Positions 1 through 7,461 of a stretch of DNA of 19,388 nt are shown in pieces. The stretch comes from Lachnospiraceae bacterium (GTDB lineage: Bacteria; Bacillota_A; Clostridia; Lachnospirales; Lachnospiraceae). Position 1 is the stretch's first letter. Every line of letters starts with the position of its first letter. The notes beneath the pieces were generated by a model. That model was not told the origin of the DNA, made no database searches, and saw nothing but the letters and a program-made list of their open reading frames with translations. Location of the stretch: the NCBI GenBank assembly GCA_028694115.1, contig JAQUUB010000083.1, forward strand, positions 1-19,388. Reading direction: 5' to 3'. A program made the translations under genes and the position numbers.

Positions 1-567
1 TAAATAAATAGCAGTAATAGTTCCCAGTGGCACAACTCGTTCTTTATTGCCTTTACCACATATTTTTATAATTGAATCCTTATAATGAATATCCTTATGT
101 AAAAGAGAACAGACTTCGCCTTGCCTTAGTCCAGAATCTAACATCAAAGCAATTATAGCCTTGTTTCTTGCGGTCATCCAACTAGAAGAAGTGCGGATAG
201 ATTGAAAAATGTAAAGAATTTCGTCGTTTGAGTATACATGAATCATCTTTTTAAAGGTTCGAGGGATACGTATAGAAGAAACATCAATGTCCAGCTTATA
301 GGTATTTTATAGCCAACGAAGACATGTCTTTAAATGTCGAATATAAGTAGCTTTTGATGTTTTTGACAAAGGACGGGCATAAAGTGTCATAATATAATTA
401 TTTATCATGTCTTTATTTAGATTTTCAATTTCCAAAGAAGAACCAGTATAAATAACAAAAGGAGATACAAAGTCACGGTAACACCGAATCGTCTTTGGGG
501 ATAAATCCGCAAGAATTCGAGAATATATAAAAGCTTCAAAAGCATCATTCAATGTCAATAAAATCAT
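1..567 (-). pseudogene. Tyrosine recombinase (integrase), interrupted by an in-frame stop and cut by the window edge
   Basis: This is a site-specific integrase reading leftward. The N-terminal half is a SAM-like core-binding domain (DAFEAFIYSRILADLSPKTI, about residues 8-27 from the Met at 567). It reaches LRWL and then meets a TAA at 307-309. In the same frame, with no further stop to position 1, the catalytic domain follows: LMLDSGLRQGEV with the first catalytic Arg, then the GKGNKERVVPLG strand typical of XerC/D-like enzymes. The HxxR, His and Tyr motifs would lie off the left edge. The stop sits where family members read through (LRW-L-[stop]-NTYKLD), so one substitution, for example a lost Tyr or Gln codon, is the simplest explanation. 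The start overlaps the end of the upstream rep gene by about 23 bases, so the two genes form one unit. Met 567 is preferred because the Mets further upstream, up to 609, lie deeper in rep. Confidence 0.8.
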
Positions 568-1390
568 CCTCATTTCCGAAAGTATTATATTCATAATATC
601 TGATTTCACGTTCTTGAAAGCCGATATTTATAGTATGAGATTTAAAATAATGCGATTTCTTTCGTAAAATATCTTCATAAGGGATTCGTATATCAGGAGA
701 TAGCAATAAAGTTTCTTCAGTAGGTAAATCACAATTTCGACTGCTCCAGTATCTTTTGCGGCCTTTTGTAGCAAGAACAAGGTCCTTAGTAGTATATTTG
801 GTGATATATCTAGTAACAGCAGTATTGTTACTAACAGGAGTGGCTGTAGTAAAGCCAAAACGATATGTACCAATATTATAGATAGTTCTGCCTTTAGAAT
901 CATAATGACCTGAGGGGGTCATTTTGAGTTCCTCACAATTTGCAAAAAGACCATGAAAATGATAAGCGCCATTTGCATGATGTTCTGGTACAACAATGTA
1001 TTTAAAGGATGAATTACAACGTTCTTTACAATGATTAAGCCATTTACTAAGTTTTTTCACACAAGAATCATAGTCAAATCTATTCACCTTATTAGGATTA
1101 AAGGTAAAAGTAACAAAGTAGTCCCAATCCTTAGAACGTGCAATATCATAAATTTTCTGTTTAGTTCTATTGCGGGAAGATATAAGAGAATGTTCTTTTT
1201 TTAATTCTTGTTGACGCTCTAACTCATCAAAATCCATACATAATTCCACAGATTCCCCTGAAAAGGGTTCGATTTCTTCCAAAAAGGAATCAGAGGAATC
1301 ATTATTTGGACGTCCTTCAATAACTCCATGGCTATATACACGTATTTGAAATTCATTTGTCCTAAATTTTTTGATTTTTACATTATACAT
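545..1390 (-). CDS. HUH rolling-circle replication initiator (Rep, ORF2/G2P-like)
   Basis: A 281-residue Rep expected to nick one strand of a double-stranded origin and start rolling-circle replication. Motif 1 is DYFVTFTFN (about residue 90), motif 2 is the metal-binding HUH in AYHFHGLF (about residue 144), and motif 3 is RYITKYTTKD (about residue 195), which carries the likely nicking Tyr and the conserved Lys. This order matches the Rep superfamily found in filamentous and microvirus-like phages and in small Firmicute elements. The N-terminal 80 residues are acidic and variable. The gene starts at ATG 1388-1390 behind a GGAAG-type site and overlaps the integrase downstream, so replication and integration functions are co-expressed. 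Codon use is AT-rich, like the rest of this element and unlike the host operon to the right. The superfamily is clear; the precise family is not. Confidence 0.85.
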   Translation of the reverse strand: MYNVKIKKFRTNEFQIRVYSHGVIEGRPNNDSSDSFLEEIEPFSGESVELCMDFDELERQQELKKEHSLISSRNRTKQKIYDIARSKDWDYFVTFTFNPNKVNRFDYDSCVKKLSKWLNHCKERCNSSFKYIVVPEHHANGAYHFHGLFANCEELKMTPSGHYDSKGRTIYNIGTYRFGFTTATPVSNNTAVTRYITKYTTKDLVLATKGRKRYWSSRNCDLPTEETLLLSPDIRIPYEDILRKKSHYFKSHTINIGFQEREIRYYEYNTFGNEDDFIDIE

Positions 1391-1747
1391 ATAATGCTTC
1401 CTATCTGTAATATTTAAAAAAGGGTGTTAAGTGTTGCTATAGTCAAGTAACCATTCTTAGATAACTAGTGATACATCAAGACACTATTTTTAAAATAGGT
1501 TATTCCCGGCAAAGGGCCCCCCTGCGTTGCCCCCTTAATGCTCGATGCACAGTTATGATTAAAATTCAGATAGCCGGAGGGGCTACGAACAAGGAAAAGA
1601 GGAGAAGTCTAAATATTTAGTTAAAAAACATAACACATTACGTATAGTAACAATATAGTTACATTACCATGAAATAACAGCCTAGTCAATAATATTTGAA
1701 AAACAAAACATATTATGTTATCATTCGGAATATAGGGAGGGAAAAGA
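1391..1747. other. Divergent intergenic region of the small element, candidate rolling-circle origin
   Basis: A 357-base gap between the leftward rep/int genes and the rightward regulator. It is AT-rich apart from a G/C block at 1505-1536, where GGCAA (1508-1512) can pair with TTGCC (1527-1531) and AAGGG with CCCTT. Other small inverted repeats are CTATTTT/AAAATAG (about 1483-1498), TAGCC/GGCTA (about 1574-1588) and GTAAC/GTTAC (about 1648-1663). Rep-type elements often carry their nicking origin next to rep, so this region and the hairpin at 2312-2405 are the two origin candidates. No nick site could be recognised. Confidence 0.4.
1696..1724 (+). promoter_or_regulatory. Sigma-70 promoter of the element's regulator with internal palindrome
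   Basis: A -35 TTGAAA (1696-1701), a 17-base spacer and a -10 TATCAT (1719-1724), followed by a GGGAGG ribosome-binding site before ATG 1748. The spacer holds a perfect 13-base palindrome, AACATATTATGTT (1707-1719), in a position where a bound repressor would block polymerase. The adjacent HTH gene is the obvious candidate ligand, giving autorepression. The hexamers and spacing are seen directly; the operator role is inferred. Confidence 0.7.
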
Positions 1748-2281
1748 ATGAATTATACAATACTGCTTAATCAGATAATTAAAGAATCTAAAATGACAAA
1801 TGTTGAAATAATAAAACGCTGTGGAGAATTAGGAGAAAATATTACCCCTAATTATTTGAGTATTTTAAGAAATACAGAAGGTAGGATTCCATCAGAAAAT
1901 GTATCAAAAGCAATTGCAAAAGTATGTAAAGCAGAGTATGAAGATATATTGGTCATACAAGCATATATAGATAAGGCACCAAAAGGAATATTGGCATTTG
2001 CAAATAAAATATATGAGGGTTCTATTAAACTTGCATGGGAACTTACGTTAAGTAAAGAAAATGAACTAGAAGAAAATGAGTTTATAGCAATGAAGCAAAG
2101 TGCAAAAGAACAGATAGAAAAATTATATTTAGCTAAATTTATATGCGAATACATGAATGATGAGAATGAGGGAATAGATATACCAGAAATAAAGGTAACG
2201 CAAGAAAAAGAATGGGTGGCTGTTCCATTAAAAAATGCTAAGTTTATAACAGAAGAGCAATTCAGTAAATTATCAGAATGA
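1748..2281 (+). CDS. HTH (XRE-like) regulator of the small element
   Basis: A 177-residue protein whose first 75 residues look like a Cro/CI-type helix-turn-helix. LNQIIKESKMTNVEIIKRCG gives helices 1-2 and ITPNYLSILRN gives the recognition region, followed by SENVSKAIAKVC, typical of the XRE fold's last helices. The C-terminal 100 residues are mostly helical and acidic (SKENELEENEF, KEQIEKLYLAKFICEYM) and match no domain I can name. They are too short and lack the motifs for an S24 peptidase. It is transcribed away from rep/int from a consensus promoter containing a palindrome, so it probably represses itself and may set the copy number or integration state of the element. The start is fixed by GGGAGG seven bases upstream. 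Confidence 0.65.
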   Translation: MNYTILLNQIIKESKMTNVEIIKRCGELGENITPNYLSILRNTEGRIPSENVSKAIAKVCKAEYEDILVIQAYIDKAPKGILAFANKIYEGSIKLAWELTLSKENELEENEFIAMKQSAKEQIEKLYLAKFICEYMNDENEGIDIPEIKVTQEKEWVAVPLKNAKFITEEQFSKLSE

Positions 2282-2311
2282 GCTATTAAAACGCTTGCCT
2301 TTTAATTAATT

Positions 2312-2405
2312 TCCGCCTATTATGCGTACATGTTCATTGCTGTGCATCCCTCGGCGCACTGCGGCGAACGCTGCGCATCAATCGACCGTACGCATAATAG
2401 GCGGA
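2312..2405. repeat. Long hairpin with an 18-bp perfect stem and structured GC-rich loop
   Basis: The left arm at 2312-2329 (TCCGCCTATTATGCGTAC) is perfectly complementary to the right arm at 2388-2405. The 58-base loop is far richer in G+C than the surrounding DNA and contains its own nested hairpin (GCGCA 2354-2358 with TGCGC 2372-2376, then GCG 2361-2363 with CGC 2369-2371). Five T's (2406-2410) follow the right arm. It lies between the regulator and the small ORF at 2439. It could be a single-strand origin, a Rep target, a folded single-strand recombination site or an unusual terminator/attenuator. The structure is certain; the role is open. Confidence 0.85.
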
Positions 2406-2438
2406 TTTTTAAACAGAAAGAGGTTAGGAGAAAGAACA

Positions 2439-2618
2439 ATGAAAAAAGCAAAAGAATATCAAGAAATAATGGAAGAGAAAGAATTGATTAGGAAATATAG
2501 GGAACTATCAGATATAGACAAAGGGCGAATTCTGGAAAAATTAGAAATTATGCACAGCAAAATGCAGAGCAAACCTCAAAATGGAGAAATTATAAAATTC
2601 AATAACCCGAATAAGTGA
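2439..2618 (+). CDS. Small helical hypothetical protein
   Basis: A 59-residue, highly charged, helical protein of unknown function. The start at ATG 2439 is chosen because an AGGAG site (2426-2430) sits eight bases ahead of it. A longer in-frame reading from 2322 would run through the hairpin and encode unlikely Cys/Arg-rich sequence. The stretch ELIRKYRELSDIDKGRILEKLE resembles the short helical tails often seen next to HTH domains in Clostridia regulators, so it may assist the upstream regulator or act in maintenance of the element. It is the last gene before the tRNA-derived end. Confidence 0.55.
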   Translation: MKKAKEYQEIMEEKELIRKYRELSDIDKGRILEKLEIMHSKMQSKPQNGEIIKFNNPNK

Positions 2619-2668
2619 ATACACTTAAAGCGCAAACAAATTACACAATGAGTGGAAGAGAGCAGATA

Positions 2669-2712
2669 ACTCTTAATCAGGGTGTCCAGGGTTCGAACCC
2701 CTGATCGCGCAC
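2669..2712 (+). tRNA. 3' half of tRNA-Lys(CTT), displaced att fragment
   Basis: The sequence reads as the 3' part of tRNA-Lys. The anticodon loop CTCTTAA (2670-2676, anticodon CTT at 2672-2674) is followed by the 3' anticodon strand, the variable loop, a T-arm with stem CAGGG/CCCTG (2687-2691/2699-2703) and loop TTCGAAC, the acceptor 3' strand ATCGCGC (2704-2710) and discriminator A; CCA is not encoded. Bases upstream cannot complete the anticodon stem, D-arm or acceptor, so this is not a functional tRNA. It marks the right attachment site of the element at 1-2668; the crossover lies near the anticodon loop. The intact tRNA is predicted just left of the window, next to the integrase. Confidence 0.85.
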
Positions 2713-2738
2713 TAAAGCACTGTTTTCGATGACGAAAG

Positions 2739-2764
2739 AGCACCGGGGACGGTGCTTTTTTTTT
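2739..2764 (+). terminator. Rho-independent terminator of the original tRNA transcript
   Basis: AGCACCG (2739-2745) pairs with CGGTGCT (2750-2756) around a GGGA loop, followed by nine T's. It sits 26 bases after the tRNA fragment and is most simply the host tRNA terminator left behind after integration. Confidence 0.85.
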
Positions 2765-3138
2765 ATGAGGCAGGAAGTTTCTTCGAATTTCCTATTTCAT
2801 AAAAATGCTCTGCAAGGATGACGAAAGAAGGCTGTTCATATTGAATTGCCTTCTTTTTTTTGAACATAAAAAAGTCGAAGTGGCTAAGCTTCGACTTTCA
2901 AGAGGGGAAAATGTTTCTTCTTTGTTTTTGTTCGGTATGGTTATATCATACAGCGAGAATGTGACGGAATTGTGTTTCTTTTATAAAGATACTCTTAACT
3001 TGCTTAGGAAAGCATAAACAATTAGGGAAAATAAAGAATATATTAATTTTATTTAAGATTGTGCACAGATAGAATACAGATTCATCTGTTAAAGTGTACA
3101 GATGCAGCAGAAATAAAAGAACTAATTGGAGGAATGCG
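2765..3138. other. Intergenic region with two opposed hairpins and phased ACAGAT repeats
   Basis: No convincing gene. A rightward terminator-like hairpin pairs AAAGAAGGC (2824-2832) with GCCTTCTTT (2848-2856) and runs into eight T's. A second hairpin, AAAGTCGAAG (2871-2880) with CTTCGACTTT (2889-2898), has its T-run on the minus strand. ACAGAT occurs at 3065-3070, 3076-3081 and 3098-3103 and inverted at 3084-3089, just ahead of the ABC operon. The spacing of 11 and 22 bases suits an OmpR-family regulator. A clear sigma-70 promoter was not found. Confidence 0.6.
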
Positions 3139-3843
3139 ATGAAAAAGGCAATCGAAGTGAAAGGATTATATAAATATTACAAAGTAGGGAATGAGATTAT
3201 TAAGGCACTGGATGGGATAGATTTTGAAATTATGGAGGGAGAATTTTGTGCCATTGTCGGAACCTCAGGTTCAGGAAAATCCACGCTGCTCAACATGCTG
3301 GCGGGATTAGAACCGCCGACAAAGGGCGAGATTATTATTAATAGTATACATATTGAAGGCTTTAGTGAAGGCCAGTTGGTTGATTTCAGGAGGAAATATG
3401 TAGGCTTTATTTTTCAGTCATACCAATTAATAGGAACATTAACAGCCTTAGAAAATGTAGCACTGCCCTTGAGTTTTCGTGGTGAAGGACGAAAAAAGCG
3501 GTTGGAAAAGGCGAATCAAATGATTCAAAAGGTATCTTTGGAAAATCATAAAGATCATATGCCGAATCAGATGTCCGGTGGTCAGCAGCAGCGGGTAGGT
3601 GTAGCAAGGGCTCTGGTTATGGAGCCAAAGATTATATTTGCTGATGAGCCTACCGGAAATTTAGATACAAGAACTTCCAGAGAAATTATGAAGTTAATGC
3701 AGGAAACGGTTCGAGGCAGTGAGAAGTCAATGATTATGGTAACCCATGATGATGAGCTTGCTTCTTATGCAGACCGGGTGATTAAAATAATTGACGGACA
3801 TGTCGTATCAATAACTGTCAAGGAGAAAATTGAAGGAAATTAA
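3139..3843 (+). CDS. ABC transporter ATP-binding protein, MacB/LolD type
   Basis: A 234-residue ATPase that would power the permease encoded at 5372. It shows Walker A GTSGSGKST (41-49), Q-loop FQSYQ, signature MSGGQQQRV, Walker B IIFADEP with catalytic Glu, D-loop NLD and H-loop MVTHDD, in family order and at normal family length. This class works with FtsX/MacB permeases in mechanotransmission or export of peptides, lipoproteins or antibiotics from the membrane rather than import. The start at ATG 3139 has GGAGGA eight bases upstream; an upstream in-frame Met at 3094 lacks a good site. It is the first gene of an operon with the secreted accessory protein 12 bases downstream. Confidence 0.95.
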   Translation: MKKAIEVKGLYKYYKVGNEIIKALDGIDFEIMEGEFCAIVGTSGSGKSTLLNMLAGLEPPTKGEIIINSIHIEGFSEGQLVDFRRKYVGFIFQSYQLIGTLTALENVALPLSFRGEGRKKRLEKANQMIQKVSLENHKDHMPNQMSGGQQQRVGVARALVMEPKIIFADEPTGNLDTRTSREIMKLMQETVRGSEKSMIMVTHDDELASYADRVIKIIDGHVVSITVKEKIEGN

Positions 3844-3855
3844 AGGAGAGATAAG

Positions 3856-5412
3856 ATGAAGAGGCATATAAAGGGAACGATAGCAAGAGGATTGTTACTA
3901 ACAATGATTTTAGGTGCGGCCATGGGTCAGCACGGGATGGCGGTCCGGGCAGAAGCCACGGAAACGGTAGTGGAAACGACTTCTGAAAAGGAGACAGAAA
4001 CGGAAACAGAAACTTTGGCAGCAGAGGCAACCATTGAATTGGGGACAGGTGCAGATCTGCCGGTATATCAGGCAGAGGAAGAGAAGAAGATGGTATTCCG
4101 GCTGACAAATACAGGAAAAGGAGTGGCCTCAAATGTAAAGATAACTCCTGTTATTGGAACAGATACCGCAGGATGGCCCTTTGAAGTTTCAAGTACAGAT
4201 TATGAGCAGGCAGTGGGGGAAATTGCAGCGGGACAGACTGTGGATGTGGCATATTCCTTTAAAGCACGAGGTGATGTAAAAAGCAGTGATTTTGGGCTGA
4301 AATTTCGTATTACTTATGACACTGCTGGGCGGAACCGTCAGGAAGATAAGACGATTTTTGTACGGATGGTTGAAAAAGTAAAGCCAAAAGAAACGGTGGA
4401 AGCGACAACAACGGTTACAAGAAATGAAGATGCTCCTGCGGCCTATTTTTCAGAGCCAACACCGTCGGATGGTGGCGGAAGTTTTTCAAATGGAAACGTT
4501 TCCCAAAGCAGTGGCGGAACCTCAACATCTGTTCCAAGGGTCATTGTTACGGGATTTCGTACAGAGCCAGGGGAAGTTAAAGCCGGAACAGATTTCAAGT
4601 TAATCGTAAAGTTGAAAAATACTTCGAAAAAAACAGAGGTAAAAAATATGCTGTATACCTTTAGTGCACCAACCGGTGGAAAAGATGAGACAGCATCCGC
4701 GGCGTTCCTTCCTTCATCCGGAGCAAATTCTATTTATATGGATGGTATGAAAGCCGGTGAGGAAAAGGAAGTGGCAATTGATTTAAATGCCAAAGCGGAT
4801 TTGGTACAAAAGCCATACAGTATAGAGATGGGAATTAAGTATGAGGATAAGGATGGTGCCCAATTTGATGCAGCATCGTCTGTGTCCATTCCCATTAAGC
4901 AGGAATCAAGATTTGAGTTTAGTGAAATTCAGGTAAATCCGGGAAGTATTGCGATAGGAGAGGAAGCTAATATCAGTACCAATCTCTATAATCTTGGACG
5001 TACAAAACTTTACAATGTCAAAGCCAAAATTGAGGGAGATGGTGCTTCTTCGCAGGAATCCTTTGTGGGTAATGTTGAATCCGGAGCAACAGCGGCCATT
5101 GATATTATGGTAACCGGTAAAAAAGAAACAAAGGAAGGCAAGATGAAATTAATTGTGACCTATGAGGACAGCGATGGAAAGGCGGCAAATTTTGAAAAGG
5201 AAATGTCGCTGACGGTTACAAAGGAGGAAGCAGAAATGGTTATGGAAATGCCGGAGGAAAGTCCAAAAGGTTTTCCCCTTCCATTACTAATTGGAGCCCT
5301 TGTTATTGGAATTGCAGCAGTAGTCAGTGCGGTCCTGTATAAGCGAAGAAAGAAAAGTGAGGAAAATATAGATGATGAACTTTCTGGATATATTGAGGAT
5401 GAGCGCGAATAA
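3856..5412 (+). CDS. Secreted, membrane-anchored CARDB-like accessory protein of the ABC exporter
   Basis: A 518-residue extracytoplasmic protein. Residues 1-33 form a signal peptide (basic MKRHIKGTIARG, hydrophobic LLLTMILGAAMG, likely cleavage near VRAEA). A Thr/Glu-rich linker (about 35-55) follows. Three Ig-like CARDB/COG1361-type beta domains come next: about 60-170 (RLTNTGKGVASNVKITPVI), 225-345 (IVKLKNTSKKTEVKNMLYTF) and 350-460 (STNLYNLGRTKLYNVKAKIE). A Gly/Ser-rich stretch near 198-222 separates the first two. The C-terminus has one membrane helix (PLPLLIGALVIGIAAVVSAV) and a basic stop-transfer KRRKK. Lying between ATPase and permease genes, it likely binds the exporter's cargo or the cell wall, in the place a MacA-like adaptor has in Gram-negatives. 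The end overlaps the permease start by 41 bases, implying coupled translation. Confidence 0.85.
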   Translation: MKRHIKGTIARGLLLTMILGAAMGQHGMAVRAEATETVVETTSEKETETETETLAAEATIELGTGADLPVYQAEEEKKMVFRLTNTGKGVASNVKITPVIGTDTAGWPFEVSSTDYEQAVGEIAAGQTVDVAYSFKARGDVKSSDFGLKFRITYDTAGRNRQEDKTIFVRMVEKVKPKETVEATTTVTRNEDAPAAYFSEPTPSDGGGSFSNGNVSQSSGGTSTSVPRVIVTGFRTEPGEVKAGTDFKLIVKLKNTSKKTEVKNMLYTFSAPTGGKDETASAAFLPSSGANSIYMDGMKAGEEKEVAIDLNAKADLVQKPYSIEMGIKYEDKDGAQFDAASSVSIPIKQESRFEFSEIQVNPGSIAIGEEANISTNLYNLGRTKLYNVKAKIEGDGASSQESFVGNVESGATAAIDIMVTGKKETKEGKMKLIVTYEDSDGKAANFEKEMSLTVTKEEAEMVMEMPEESPKGFPLPLLIGALVIGIAAVVSAVLYKRRKKSEENIDDELSGYIEDERE

Positions 5413-6754
5413 TTTATGGCGGCGAAAACTCAGAACGGGACTTACCGTTCTGGGGGTGGTCATAGGTACGGCATCCATCATTGTTATGATTTCTCTGGGA
5501 CTGGGACTTCAGCAATCCATGTATAAGGAGGCGGAACAGTCTGGGGGATTGAAGAGCATTACGGTTACAGCAAAACGGGATGAAAGCGTGGGGCAGAACA
5601 GTAAGAAAAAGAAGGAAAAACATATTACAGATAAAGTAATTACCCAGTTGAGTGAAATCGAACACGTACAAAGTGCCAGCCCGGTACTGACCGTTATGGG
5701 GACTATTCAGACCGGTAAGTATTCAGCCCAAGTTGAGGTGACAGGGATGGGGGAAGATGCATTGGCGGAACAAAATCTTCCAATTGTATCGGGTAAACTG
5801 CCGGGTAAGGGAAATGAACTGGAGGTCCTTTTCGGGAACATGGTTCTATCAAGTTTTATGGAAAAGAATGCAAATATGTTTGAAGCTATGTTTGATGAAT
5901 CAGCGATGATGCCAGAGATTGACTTGGATAAAGCAAATTTATTTTTCACTGTGGAAAATTCCAATAGTGGGGCGACAGTGGCAGCAGCAGATACTGGGGC
6001 AGCCGCACCTGCCCAGGCAGAGGTTGGGAAAAAGTATCTTATAAAACTGTCCGGGGTACTTAAAGGCGGACCAACGGACTGGACAAGTTATGGAAGGAAT
6101 GTATACTGCAATCTGGACAGCCTTGTATATATGTTGAAAAAGGAGCAAAAGGGAGGCGTTATTCCGGGTCAGCCACAAAGAACAGGTGGCAAGCCATTTC
6201 CCTATTTAATCTATTCCAGTGCCAAAATCAAAGTCGATGATACAGAAAATATTGAGGCAGTGATGCAGCAAATTAAGGAAATGGGTTATGAGGCAAACAG
6301 TAATATGGAGTTTATTAACAGCAGCAAGAAACAATCTGCAATGATTCAGGGTGTTTTGGGAGCTATTGGTGCTGTTTCGCTTTTAGTTGCGGCGATTGGT
6401 ATAACCAATACGATGATGATGTCTATTTATGAAAGAACAAAAGAGATAGGTGTTATCAAAGTTCTTGGATGTGGATTGCAGAATATTCGGCAGATGTTTC
6501 TTATTGAGGCGGCGATTATCGGTTTTCTTGGAGGTCTTGTAGGAAATATATTAAGCTATACAATTTCATTTATCGTTAACCGGCTGATGGGAAATGCTGG
6601 AGCCAGCCTGGGTATCAGTGGAAATCTTTCCTATATTCCGGTATGGCTGGCACTTTCAGCAATGATTTTTGCCGTATTTATTGGAATGATTGCAGGATAT
6701 TTTCCGGCTAAAAAAGCGATGAGTTTAAGTCCATTGGAAGCAATGAGCAATTAA
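5372..6754 (+). CDS. MacB/FtsX-family ABC permease
   Basis: A 460-residue permease. The N-terminus has the usual amphipathic stretch and first membrane helix (RKLRTGLTVLGVVIGTASII, about 18-37). A large extracytoplasmic MacB_PCD domain follows (about 45-315), with an Ala/Gly-rich insert near 205. The C-terminus carries three helices of the FtsX domain (about 325-350, 370-400 and 420-445) with the conserved segment SIYERTKEIGVIKVLGC. It pairs with the ATPase at 3139. The start at ATG 5372 follows GTGAGGA and lies inside the end of the upstream gene. The substrate is unknown; antimicrobial peptide or lipoprotein export, or envelope signalling, are typical for this family. Confidence 0.93.
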   Translation: MMNFLDILRMSANNLWRRKLRTGLTVLGVVIGTASIIVMISLGLGLQQSMYKEAEQSGGLKSITVTAKRDESVGQNSKKKKEKHITDKVITQLSEIEHVQSASPVLTVMGTIQTGKYSAQVEVTGMGEDALAEQNLPIVSGKLPGKGNELEVLFGNMVLSSFMEKNANMFEAMFDESAMMPEIDLDKANLFFTVENSNSGATVAAADTGAAAPAQAEVGKKYLIKLSGVLKGGPTDWTSYGRNVYCNLDSLVYMLKKEQKGGVIPGQPQRTGGKPFPYLIYSSAKIKVDDTENIEAVMQQIKEMGYEANSNMEFINSSKKQSAMIQGVLGAIGAVSLLVAAIGITNTMMMSIYERTKEIGVIKVLGCGLQNIRQMFLIEAAIIGFLGGLVGNILSYTISFIVNRLMGNAGASLGISGNLSYIPVWLALSAMIFAVFIGMIAGYFPAKKAMSLSPLEAMSN

Positions 6755-6768
6755 TAGGGAGGTATGGT

Positions 6769-7461
6769 ATGGAATATCATATTTTAGTGGCAGAAGATGA
6801 TTCGGATATCGTAGAACTGCTTCGTTTATATTTGGAAGGCAGTGGTTATAAAGTCCATGCGGCGCAGGATGGTGAGCAGGCTTTGGAAATCATGGAAAAA
6901 GAACATATTGATATGGCTGTGCTGGATATTATGATGCCTAAAATGGATGGATATGAAGTGACCAGGCAAATTCGAAAAAAAAGCAGGATTCCTATCTTAA
7001 TACTATCTGCAAAGAATCAGGAAGAAAACAAAATTCTGGGATTAAATATGGGGGCGGATGATTATCTGACAAAGCCCTTTAGCCCATTGGAGATTATTGC
7101 ACGTATCAATGCGAATTTGCGGCGATGTTATGGTATGGAGCAGGGTTCTGAAAATAAGAATAGGCTTCGGGTTGGGGACCTTGTTTTGGATATGGAAAAG
7201 GTCATTTTATATAATGGAAACAGAAAGATTACCCTGACAGCGACGGAATTTAAAATGATTGCATTGTTTATGGCGCATCCCGGAAGAATTTACACAAAGA
7301 GGCAGCTTATGGAAGCCGTTAACGGTGAATATTATGAAGCGGATAATAACACTGTTATGGTACATATATCTAAATTAAGAGAGAAAATAGAAGAAGATAG
7401 CCGGAAACCGCAATATATAAAAACGATTCGGGGGATAGGATATAAAATTGAAAAAAGATAA
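6769..7461 (+). CDS. OmpR-family response regulator
   Basis: A 230-residue DNA-binding response regulator. The receiver domain (1-118) shows the acidic pair in VAEDD, phospho-acceptor Asp53 in VLDIMMP, LSAK with the switch Ser, and KPFSPLE with the conserved Lys. The winged-helix output domain (about 130-228) contains LTATEFKMIALFMAHPGRIY, YTKRQL, NTVMVHISKLREKIE and IRGIGYKI. It starts 15 bases after the permease with a GGGAGG site and overlaps the kinase gene by 14 bases, so it is part of the same operon. It likely regulates this exporter; the ACAGAT repeats upstream of 3139 are its best candidate target in the window. Confidence 0.95.
   Translation: MEYHILVAEDDSDIVELLRLYLEGSGYKVHAAQDGEQALEIMEKEHIDMAVLDIMMPKMDGYEVTRQIRKKSRIPILILSAKNQEENKILGLNMGADDYLTKPFSPLEIIARINANLRRCYGMEQGSENKNRLRVGDLVLDMEKVILYNGNRKITLTATEFKMIALFMAHPGRIYTKRQLMEAVNGEYYEADNNTVMVHISKLREKIEEDSRKPQYIKTIRGIGYKIEKR

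Noticed and set aside
2322..2438. Extended N-terminus of the small protein at 2439
   Set aside because: It is the translation of the long hairpin and has no ribosome-binding site.
2630..2712. A complete tRNA gene
   Set aside because: The 5' acceptor strand, D-arm and 5' anticodon strand cannot be formed; only the 3' half from the anticodon loop is tRNA-like.
2805..3017. 70-codon open frame on the plus strand
   Set aside because: It spans two terminator-like hairpins, has no ribosome-binding site and encodes Leu/Phe/Cys-rich sequence with no recognisable fold.
3990..4020. Short Thr/Glu codon repeat in the secreted protein as a possible phase-variable tract
   Set aside because: It is only a few imperfect six-base units and encodes a normal flexible linker after a signal peptide.
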